Assembly (NCBI GenBank): GCA_017744415.1
Contig: JAGIBJ010000067.1
Location: 1 to 45,403, forward strand
Length of the DNA stretch: 45,403 nucleotides
From: Solirubrobacteraceae bacterium
GTDB lineage: Bacteria > Actinomycetota > Thermoleophilia > Solirubrobacterales > Solirubrobacteraceae
Reading direction: 5' to 3'
Position numbers and translations under genes: made by a program. Positions 39,426-45,403 of this stretch are shown one piece after another (the stretch's first letter is position 1; every line of letters begins with the position of its first letter). The notes below the pieces were generated by a model. That model was not told the DNA's origin. It was given only the letters and a program-made list of their open reading frames with translations, and made no database searches.

Positions 39426-40409
39426 ATGCCGGCCCCGACCGCCAGCGAGCTCGCCGACCGCCTCCTGCAGGGCGACCGCACCGCCGCCCCCGCCGTGCTG
39501 AACCTGCTCGAGAACCGCGCCGAGCGCACCGCCGACGAGCGCCGCGCGTTGCTCGCGGCCCTGTCCCCCGCCGCCACCGGCCGCGAGCTGCCCGGGCACG
39601 TGGTCGGGATCACCGGGCCACCCGGCGCCGGCAAGTCGACGCTGCTCGGCGCGCTGATCACCGAGTGGCGCCAACGCGACCGTACCGTCGCCCTGCTCGC
39701 CGTCGACCCGAGCTCCAAGCGCTCCGGCGGCTCCCTGCTCGGCGACCGTGCCCGCCTGTTCCTCGATCCCGAGGACCGCGGCACGTACGTGCGCTCGATG
39801 GCCTCCGCGGGCCAGCTCGGCGGCCTCGCGCCCGCCACCCGCGCCGCTGCCCACGCCCTCGCGGCCTGCTTCGACGTGGTGGTCGTCGAGACGGTCGGCG
39901 TCGGCCAGTCCGAGACGGAGATCGCCGAGGTGGCCGACACCACCGCCGTGATCGTGCAGCCCGCCTCGGGCGACGCGCTCCAGTTCCTCAAGAGCGGGAT
40001 CATGGAGGTGCCCGACGTGCTCGTCGTGACCAAGGCCGATCTCGGGCTCGTCGCCCAACGGGCCCGCCGCGACCTGCTCGCCGCGCTGCGCTCGATCGGC
40101 GACGCCGACACCGAGGTCGTCCTGCTGTCGAGCGTCGCAACCCCGCCGATCGGCATCGGCGATCTCATCGACGCCCTCGAGCGCCATCGAGCGCGCACCG
40201 ACCTCGCCGCCCGCCGCACCTCCGCGCGGCGCTCGAGCGCACTCGCCGCCTTCGCCCGCGAGCACGGCGAGCGAGCCGTGCGGCAGCTCGGCGGCGCGCG
40301 GCGCGCCGCCCATGCCCTCGACGACGAGCCAGCCGACCTCGATGTCGAGTCGCTCGTCGCCCGCCTCGCCGACCGCGCCGCGCAGGGCGCAGCCGTGACA
40401 GACTCCTAG
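39426..40409 (+). CDS. meaB: Mutase-associated GTPase chaperone MeaB
   Basis: This 327-residue G3E-family GTPase loads and protects the B12 cofactor of acyl-CoA mutases. Motifs: GITGPPGAGKSTLLGALI (P-loop), LLAVDPSSKRSGGSLLGDRA, RGTYVRSMASAGQLGGLA, VVVVETVGVGQSETEIA, VVTKADLG (base specificity) and a C-terminal dimerisation region. Its most likely client is the ethylmalonyl-CoA mutase encoded 2.7 kb upstream; no other mutase gene is in the window. ATG 39426 lies 10 bases after TAGCGT (39410-39415). The following small membrane protein gene starts 3 bp after the stop. Confidence 0.93.
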   Translation: MPAPTASELADRLLQGDRTAAPAVLNLLENRAERTADERRALLAALSPAATGRELPGHVVGITGPPGAGKSTLLGALITEWRQRDRTVALLAVDPSSKRSGGSLLGDRARLFLDPEDRGTYVRSMASAGQLGGLAPATRAAAHALAACFDVVVVETVGVGQSETEIAEVADTTAVIVQPASGDALQFLKSGIMEVPDVLVVTKADLGLVAQRARRDLLAALRSIGDADTEVVLLSSVATPPIGIGDLIDALERHRARTDLAARRTSARRSSALAAFAREHGERAVRQLGGARRAAHALDDEPADLDVESLVARLADRAAQGAAVTDS

Positions 40410-40412
40410 CCC

Positions 40413-40625
40413 GTGCCGCCGCTCCTGCGACAGTCGCTCCTGCTCATCGTGGTGTTCGCGATCGTCACCGCGATCGCCTCGGCCGCTGGCGCCGTCAACC
40501 TGGGCACCGCGATGACCTTCGGGCAGGTCGCGTTCGCCGCCGTGCTGGTGTTCCTGATGCTTCACGGAACCGGCGCACCGGGCGATTCCGCCCAGGAGGC
40601 CGACGCAGACGCGTCCGGCCAATAA
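40413..40625 (+). CDS. Small two-helix membrane protein
   Basis: This 70-residue protein starts at GTG 40413, 3 bp after the meaB stop. It has two hydrophobic segments (LLRQSLLLIVVFAIVTAIAS and FGQVAFAAVLVFLML) and a polar acidic tail. I do not recognise a family. The coding pattern continues that of meaB with high third-position GC, and the spacing suggests an operon. Confidence 0.6.
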   Translation: MPPLLRQSLLLIVVFAIVTAIASAAGAVNLGTAMTFGQVAFAAVLVFLMLHGTGAPGDSAQEADADASGQ

Positions 40626-40628
40626 CAT
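40623..40628 (+). promoter_or_regulatory. -10 element of the zinc-ribbon protein gene
   Basis: TAACAT, exactly seven bases before GTG 40636; leaderless pattern. Confidence 0.5.
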
Positions 40629-40635
40629 CTGATCC

Positions 40636-41196
40636 GTGCAATCCGAGTTCTCCAAGCCCTGGCTGCGCTGCTACCGGTGCTGGTCGACGCGCCTCGAGGT
40701 GCAGGTGCATTACGACGGCATCCACCGCATCGACCCGATCACGGGACGCCGCGCAGAGGCGATCGACGAGCTCCAGGAGGCCGTCGTGCAGTGCCTCGAC
40801 TGCCTCCACGATCAGCCCCACCTCGGCTTCAGCGACGATCGAGTCGAGCCCATCGAGGACCGCTGGGAGCGCATGATCGCCGGCACGCCGTGGGTCGCGT
40901 CGTGCACCGTGCGGGTCGACGGAGAGCTCGTGGAGACCTGCGAGGGCCCAGAGGCCGCCGACGCGCTCTCGTTCGCGGCCTTCGGTGACCACGGCACGCG
41001 CGAGTTCTTCACCCACGTGCGGTTCCATACCCACGAGAAGGACGGCAGCGTGATCATCCACCTGCTGGTCGAGCTCTACGCCCGCAGCCTCGACGAGGCC
41101 ACCGACGTGCTCGAAACGGCCGCCCGTGGCGGCCTCGCGATCACGTCGCTCGCCGAAGAGGCCCGGCCGCCCGCAGCGGTCGACGACGGCCACTAG
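40636..41196 (+). CDS. Hypothetical protein with N-terminal zinc ribbon
   Basis: This 186-residue protein is not assigned to a known family. Near the N-terminus LRCYRCWSTRLEVQV and, about 40 residues later, VVQCLDCLHDQPHLG give two C-x-x-C pairs, a zinc-ribbon candidate. A middle region WVASCTVRVDGELVETCEG and FFTHVRFHTHEKDGSVIIHL contains more Cys and His. No signal or membrane segment. GTG 40636 is supported by -10 spacing. It is on the meaB strand but appears to have its own promoter. Possible nucleic-acid or protein-binding role is only an inference. Confidence 0.6.
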   Translation: MQSEFSKPWLRCYRCWSTRLEVQVHYDGIHRIDPITGRRAEAIDELQEAVVQCLDCLHDQPHLGFSDDRVEPIEDRWERMIAGTPWVASCTVRVDGELVETCEGPEAADALSFAAFGDHGTREFFTHVRFHTHEKDGSVIIHLLVELYARSLDEATDVLETAARGGLAITSLAEEARPPAAVDDGH

Positions 41197-41309
41197 GGCC
41201 GGTCGGCCAGCCGGCAGTCGCCGTTCACGCGACACCCGTAGCGTCGGGGACGACGCGAGGACGACTGCTGCGTTGAACCAGCTGGCCGCCTGGCGTCTCT
41301 GCACTGACG

Positions 41310-41385
41310 GCAACCCCAAACAGTTGCATGAGCCATAAGCAACCCAAATGGGTTGCAATCCGCGAATGCAACCCGGTAAGGTTGC
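41310..41385. promoter_or_regulatory. Three 18-bp operators at exact 29-bp intervals
   Basis: Copies at 41310-41327, 41339-41356 and 41368-41385 share GCAAC and GTTGC ends. Copy 2 (GCAACCCAAATGGGTTGC) is a perfect palindrome with 8-bp arms; copy 3 has 6-bp arms (GCAACC/GGTTGC); copy 1 has one mismatch pair at the sixth position. The -35 TTGCAA (41353-41358) overlaps copy 2 and the -10 TAAGGT (41377-41382) lies in copy 3, six bases before GTG 41389. A repressor on these sites would block the promoter. The preceding 110 bp (41197-41309) show only a weak GCCGG/CCGGC hairpin. Confidence 0.8.
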
Positions 41386-41388
41386 CTC

Positions 41389-42126
41389 GTGCCGCCACTG
41401 CTCATCATCACGGCCGACCGCCGTGGATCCCGCCGGAGCGAGATCGACGCGGTTCCCGAAATGCTTGCCGACCTGTCGGACGTCACGCCGACCGTGCTGC
41501 CGTTCATGCGAACCGTCGGGGACGAACTCCAGGGCGTGCTCGACGCGACCTCAGCCGTGACGGCCGGCGCGCTCTTCACAGCCCTGGATCACCTCGGAGC
41601 CGGCGAAGACTGGTGGATCGGCATCGGCATCGGGCCTGGCCGACTCGGCGCCGACGCGACGAGCTCCGCGGGCCCGGCGTTCTACGCCGCCCGCGCTGCC
41701 GTCGAGCTCGCCAAGGCCGGCGATCTCACCGGGGCGGTCGCGATTCGCGTCGGCGTGCCCGAGGATCAGGCCGAGCTGCGCAATGCGTTCGATCACGCGA
41801 GCCGCGTCGAACTGCAGGACGCCCTGCCCTACGTCGCTGCGCTCGGCCCCCGGGCCGTAGACCAGTGGAGTGCCTATGAGATGGCACGCGTCGCCCTGGG
41901 CCGACACCTCGAACTGCTGCGAGGCCGCAGTCCGGAGGGGCGAGCAGCAATCGCCCTGGCGCGCCTCGGGCACACCCGCGAGCAGATCGGTCGTGAGCTC
42001 GGCGTCACGCGCCAAGCGGTCGACAAGCGCCTCGCCGCCGCGGGTTGGCCACGCGCCGAACACGAGAGTCGGCACCTGCTCGGACTTGCCGTGCTCCGGC
42101 TCGCGACGGCATTGGAACCGGCGTGA
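41389..42126 (+). CDS. SatD-family protein with C-terminal helix-turn-helix
   Basis: This 245-residue protein looks like the SatD family: LLIITADRRGSRRSEIDAVP, FMRTVGDELQGVL, WWIGIGIGPGRLGADATSSAGPAFYAARAAVELAK, then a C-terminal helix-turn-helix (about residues 190-230, GHTREQIGRELGVTRQAVDKRLAAAGW) able to read DNA. The gene starts just downstream of three operators, so autoregulation is the simplest model. SatD-type genes are often followed by a membrane protein of DUF3307 type; here the next gene starts with a GTGA overlap. The molecular role of SatD proteins is not well defined. Confidence 0.78.
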   Translation: MPPLLIITADRRGSRRSEIDAVPEMLADLSDVTPTVLPFMRTVGDELQGVLDATSAVTAGALFTALDHLGAGEDWWIGIGIGPGRLGADATSSAGPAFYAARAAVELAKAGDLTGAVAIRVGVPEDQAELRNAFDHASRVELQDALPYVAALGPRAVDQWSAYEMARVALGRHLELLRGRSPEGRAAIALARLGHTREQIGRELGVTRQAVDKRLAAAGWPRAEHESRHLLGLAVLRLATALEPA

Positions 42127-42662
42127 GCGACTCCGAGCTTCTCCTCGCGCCACTGCTCGCCGTCGCGGGCGTCGCTGCGCCGTTTGCCCCGCCGCTGCGG
42201 TCGGCGAGCAACACCGCGCGGTGCGCGGCAGGGTCCGTGCTGATCGGCGTCGCCACGCTCGCCGGGTTTCGGCTCGGCCTCCCTGAGCTCCCGGGTCGTG
42301 AGCTGGTGGCCCGCCTGACGTCGGCGGCCATCGTGCTCTTCCTCACGACCGCCGTAGCCGGCGCCGCGGTCGGCTGGCTTCTCTCGCTCCTCAACGTCAA
42401 GGCGACGACCGCCGCCGGCCCGCCCGGGACGGGTCGGGTGATCGGCATGCTCGAGCGGCTGCTGCTCGCGGCGGTCTTCCCCATCGGGGGCGCCGAGGCC
42501 GTTGCGATCGTGTTCGCCGCCAAACAGCTCGCTCGCCTCCCCGCGATCCAGCAGGCCGACGACGACGGCGCGACTGCCGAGTACATCCTCGTCGGCAGCC
42601 TGCTCTCCGCGATTTTCGGCCTCGCGGGCGGACTCGCCCTCGACGCCGTGCTGCGGACCTGA
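42123..42662 (+). CDS. Membrane partner of SatD-like protein (DUF3307-like C-terminus)
   Basis: This 179-residue protein starts at GTG 42123 inside the stop of the SatD-like gene. Four or five hydrophobic segments are visible (ELLLAPLLAVAGVAAPF, AAGSVLIGVATLAGF, SAAIVLFLTTAVAGAAVGWL, LLLAAVFPIGGAEAVAIVFA, ILVGSLLSAIFGLAGGLAL). The region GRVIGMLERLLLAAVFPIGG followed by FAAKQLARL and AEYILVGSLLS matches the C-terminal part of membrane proteins encoded next to SatD. The function is unknown; a channel or transporter regulated by the SatD-like protein is one possibility. It is convergent with the next gene, stops 9 bp apart. Confidence 0.75.
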   Translation: MSDSELLLAPLLAVAGVAAPFAPPLRSASNTARCAAGSVLIGVATLAGFRLGLPELPGRELVARLTSAAIVLFLTTAVAGAAVGWLLSLLNVKATTAAGPPGTGRVIGMLERLLLAAVFPIGGAEAVAIVFAAKQLARLPAIQQADDDGATAEYILVGSLLSAIFGLAGGLALDAVLRT

Positions 42663-42671
42663 GCGATCCAG

Positions 42672-43334
42672 CTAGCCGCCGGAACGGGTGACCGCGTAGC
42701 GGATGTGCGTGGCCTGCGAGCCCCTGATCACGCGATCGATCGTGAAGCCGAGCGAGGTCGGGTCGACCCCGTCAAACGGGCGCTCGCCGCTTCCCAGCAG
42801 CACCGGCGCGATGTGGAGCTGCAGCTCGTCGACGACGCCCAGCTGGAGGTACTGCGAGACGGTCGAGGCGCCGCCCGCGATGCGGATGTCCCGATCGCCG
42901 GCCGCCTGGCGCGCCAGCTCGAGCGCGGCCTCGGGCCCCTCGGTGACGAAGTGGAACACGTTGCCGCCCTCGAGGGTGAGCGCCTCGCGCGGGTGGTTCG
43001 TGAGGACGAACACGGGCGTGTGGTACGGCGGGTTGGTGCCCCACCAGCCGTCCCAGGCCGGATCCGTCGGCCAGTCGCCGGGGCCGCCGCCGAACATGTT
43101 GCGGCCCATGATGTAGGCACCGATGTTCTGGAAGTGCTCGTAGACCACGAGCTCACTCCCCTCGGTGCCGGGCGGGATCTCGGTGGCCGTCGATGCGGCC
43201 TGCATCACGCCGGACTGGATCTGCCACTGCATGATGTCGTGGCCCCGCACACCGAGCGGGTGGTCCATGGACTGATCCGGGCCGGCGGTGAAGCCGTCGA
43301 TCGAGATGGCGTTGTCGATGCGGACTTTGGACAT
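42672..43334 (-). CDS. RibD C-terminal/dihydrofolate-reductase-fold protein
   Basis: This 220-residue protein has the fold of bacterial bifunctional deaminase-reductase C-terminal domains: SKVRIDNAISIDGFTAGPDQ at the start, GAYIMGRNMFGGG, PVFVLTNHPREAL, FVTEGPEAALELARQAAG, IRIAGGASTVSQYL and ELQLHIAPVLLGSGERPFDG. These standalone proteins use NADPH; their substrates are mostly unknown. ATG 43334 has a good ribosome site (AGGAGGA 10 bases upstream), so it is not leaderless. It lies 91 bp after the glutamate dehydrogenase stop, on the same strand. Confidence 0.9.
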   Translation of the reverse strand: MSKVRIDNAISIDGFTAGPDQSMDHPLGVRGHDIMQWQIQSGVMQAASTATEIPPGTEGSELVVYEHFQNIGAYIMGRNMFGGGPGDWPTDPAWDGWWGTNPPYHTPVFVLTNHPREALTLEGGNVFHFVTEGPEAALELARQAAGDRDIRIAGGASTVSQYLQLGVVDELQLHIAPVLLGSGERPFDGVDPTSLGFTIDRVIRGSQATHIRYAVTRSGG

Positions 43335-43425
43335 GGGCGATTCCTCCTGGAGCGGGCGGTGCAGCCGCACCAGCGGCTTCAGGAGTATGGACTTGCCGGC
43401 CGACCGAAACTCATCGGCCGCGTGG

Positions 43426-45403
43426 TCAGCGAATTGGCGGGCGCACCTGGCGGCGCGTGAACCAGTCGGCGAGTTCGCGCAGCTGGCGGACGGCCAGCGT
43501 GGTGCCGGCCACCTGCGTGTGCTGGCTCATCTGCGCCTCTCGCACGAGCTGGTGCAGGCGGCGGACCCCGGCATTGCGTCGCTCGACCCCTTGTTCGACG
43601 GCCTTCGCCGGGTCGGCGTCGCCAGCGAGTGCGAGGCCCGCGAGGCGCGCGACCGCCGCGAGGTAGTCGTCGCGGAGGGCCTGGTTGGCCCAGCGAGCGA
43701 CGCGCGTGCCGGCGGGGAGGCCGGCGATGAGCTGCTGGAGCTGGTCGAGCGGGAGCGCCTCGCGCATCGCCTCGACCGCGCTGATGAGATCCTCGATGGA
43801 GCGACCCGTCTTCGCGCTGATCTCGGCGAGGTACGGCGCGAACGGCAGCAGGCGGCTGCTCGTGATCTCGTGCGCGAGCCACTGCGGCACGCCCGCCTCG
43901 ATCCAGCCGGCGAGCACGTCCCCGCCGAGCCCCTCGATCACGTCGGGTTCGAGCCGGCCGACGAGCGCCTCCGCGGCGGCGCGGTGCTGGTCGATCGTGA
44001 TGCGCAGATCGCGGTCGGCGGTGATGTCGTTGCGCAGGTACCAGCGCGAGACCTGTCGGACGGCGTCTTGGACGACCGCCGTCAGTGACCACCGCACCGC
44101 GGGCGCGACCGTCGTCTCCTCGATCGCGCCGATCAGCCGGCGGGCGTCGCATACGTCGCGGGCCACGAGGAATCCGCGGACGACGGCCGAGGCGCTCGCC
44201 CCGAACTCCACGGAGCGACGGAAGACGAAGCTCTGGCCCATCACGTCGACGACGGCGTTGGCGGCCAGCATCGCGAGCAGCTCGCGGCGCAGCGGGTGGC
44301 CCCACACGAGGTGCGCGAAGCGCGCGGTGACGGGTTCGGGGAAGTAGGCCAGCACGTCGCCCTCGAGCGCTTGGTCGTCGACGAGCGGCGAATCGAGCAG
44401 CTCCTCGGCGATCGCGATCTTCGCGAGCGAGAGCAGTACGGCGAGTTCGGGGCGCGTCATGCCCTCGCCGCCGGCGATGCGCTCACCCATCTGCTCGCTG
44501 GTCGGGAGGTCGTGGTCGGCGCGCACGAGCCCCGCGCCGTGGTCCTCGAGCGACACCATCAGCTCCTCGTAGGCAGCGATCCGGGTCGGCGAGCGGAGCT
44601 CCTCCTCCGTGAGGCCGCGCGCCTGGCGGGCGCTGTCGGCAAGCACGTGGTCGCACACCTCGTCGGTCGCCTCGAGCAGCAGCGCGTCGCGGCCGTCCAT
44701 GTCGAGCTCGCCGCGCCGGATGGCCTCGCCGAGCAGGATCTTGAGGTTCACCTCGTGGTCGGAGCAGTCGACGCCCGCGGAGTTGTCGATGAAATCGGCG
44801 TTGATCGCGCCGCCCTTGCGGGCGTATTCGATGCGCGCGCGGTGCGTGAAGCCGAGGTTGCCGCCTTCGCCGACGACTGCGCAGCGCAGCTCGTCGGCGT
44901 TGACGCGGATCGCCTCGCTGGAGCGGTCCTGCGCGTCGGCGTCGCTCTCCGTGCTCGCCTTGACGACGGTGCCGATCCCGCCGTTCCAGAGCAGGTCGAC
45001 CTCGGCCCGCAGCAGCGCGCGGATCAGCTCCGACGGCGGCAACTGCTCGGCATCGACGCCGAGGGCTTCGCGCACCTGCGGGCTCAGCGGGATCGACTTG
45101 GCGGTGCGCGGCCACACGCCGCCGCCTTCGGAGATCAGCGAGCGGTCGTAGTCGTCCCAGGAGGAACGCGGCAGCTCGAAGAGGCGCTCGCGCTCCGCGA
45201 AGGCCGCCTCGCTGTCGCCGGGGTTCGGGTCGAGGAACACGTGGCGGTGGTCGTAGGCGCCGACGAGCCGGAGCGTGCGGCTGCGCAGCAGGCCGTTGCC
45301 GAACACGTCGCCGCTCATGTCGCCGATGCCGACGACCGTGATCGGATCGGCCTCGGGATCGATGCCGCGTTCGCGGAAGTGCCGCTTCACCGACTCCCAT
45401 GCG
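43426..45403 (-). CDS. gdh: NAD-specific glutamate dehydrogenase, large type (5' end outside window)
   Basis: About 659 C-terminal residues of a protein that in this family is 1500-1650 residues long. It deaminates glutamate to 2-oxoglutarate with NAD. Visible family parts: VVGIGDMSGDVFGNGLLRS (the cofactor-domain Gly-rich turn), AYDHRHVFLDPNPGD, LLWNGGIGTVVKAST, VVGEGGNLGFTHRARIEYA, GGAINADFIDNSAGVDCSDH and EGMTRPELAVLLSLAK. The C-terminal helical extension runs to the stop at 43426. The reading frame is intact to the window edge. A catalytic role in amino-acid carbon return to the TCA cycle follows from the family. Confidence 0.93.
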   Translation of the reverse strand, partial: AWESVKRHFRERGIDPEADPITVVGIGDMSGDVFGNGLLRSRTLRLVGAYDHRHVFLDPNPGDSEAAFAERERLFELPRSSWDDYDRSLISEGGGVWPRTAKSIPLSPQVREALGVDAEQLPPSELIRALLRAEVDLLWNGGIGTVVKASTESDADAQDRSSEAIRVNADELRCAVVGEGGNLGFTHRARIEYARKGGAINADFIDNSAGVDCSDHEVNLKILLGEAIRRGELDMDGRDALLLEATDEVCDHVLADSARQARGLTEEELRSPTRIAAYEELMVSLEDHGAGLVRADHDLPTSEQMGERIAGGEGMTRPELAVLLSLAKIAIAEELLDSPLVDDQALEGDVLAYFPEPVTARFAHLVWGHPLRRELLAMLAANAVVDVMGQSFVFRRSVEFGASASAVVRGFLVARDVCDARRLIGAIEETTVAPAVRWSLTAVVQDAVRQVSRWYLRNDITADRDLRITIDQHRAAAEALVGRLEPDVIEGLGGDVLAGWIEAGVPQWLAHEITSSRLLPFAPYLAEISAKTGRSIEDLISAVEAMREALPLDQLQQLIAGLPAGTRVARWANQALRDDYLAAVARLAGLALAGDADPAKAVEQGVERRNAGVRRLHQLVREAQMSQHTQVAGTTLAVRQLRELADWFTRRQVRPPIR

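Noticed and set aside
1..45403. CRISPR arrays, insertion sequences, integrases, prophage genes, tRNA or rRNA genes
   Set aside because: I scanned for repeated spacers, transposase motifs, tRNA-like cloverleaf ends and rRNA stretches and saw none; base composition is uniform.

Overview
This window is GC-rich actinobacterial chromosome, most likely from class Thermoleophilia (Solirubrobacterales-like). The evidence is a full coenzyme F420 gene set, ethylmalonyl-CoA pathway genes, the large-type NAD-glutamate dehydrogenase, Lys- and Thr/Pro-rich secreted proteins, and many genes with a TAnnnT -10 element only 6-8 nt before the start codon, the signature of leaderless mRNAs. I see no insertion sequence, integrase, prophage, CRISPR array, tRNA or rRNA.

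Layout. 1-5638: small metabolic and regulatory genes (partial oxidoreductase with divergent MmyB-type regulator, alpha/beta hydrolase with divergent TetR regulator, inositol-monophosphatase-like enzyme, amidase). 5859-12894: the most unusual block, two consecutive DUF1800-DUF1501 gene pairs followed by a translationally coupled cupredoxin; these five genes look like one export-linked system of unknown function. 13042-20652: photolyase, then F420 genes npdG-cofD-cofC-cofE facing fbiC across a hypothetical gene. 20800-26296: aquaporin, small conserved protein, Old-Yellow-Enzyme-like oxidoreductase under two palindromes, YgfZ-type folate protein, crotonyl-CoA carboxylase/reductase (ccr) with a coupled 105-aa partner. 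26372-34703: cell-surface block (two WxL-like secreted proteins, an RTX-repeat protein, a 1011-aa beta-propeller-like protein) interrupted by clpS and a metallo-beta-lactamase-fold hydrolase. 34766-40625: ethylmalonyl-CoA mutase (ecm/meaA), two small lipoproteins with pilin-like C-termini, two SDR paralogues, and the mutase chaperone meaB. 40636-45403: zinc-ribbon protein, SatD-like regulator with its membrane partner behind three evenly spaced operators, a RibD/DHFR-fold reductase, and a truncated NAD-glutamate dehydrogenase.

How they fit together. ccr, ecm and meaB supply successive steps of the ethylmalonyl-CoA route (crotonyl-CoA to ethylmalonyl-CoA to methylsuccinyl-CoA), the last two with B12. 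npdG, cofC/D/E and fbiC build and reduce F420. The DUF1800/DUF1501/cupredoxin block is the best candidate for an undescribed system. Several intergenic regions hold strong symmetrical elements: three 18-bp operators at exact 29-bp spacing before the SatD-like gene, tandem palindromes before the OYE gene, a 33-bp-phased direct repeat before the MmyB-type regulator, a TetR-type operator, and a near-perfect 64-bp inverted repeat between divergent promoters.
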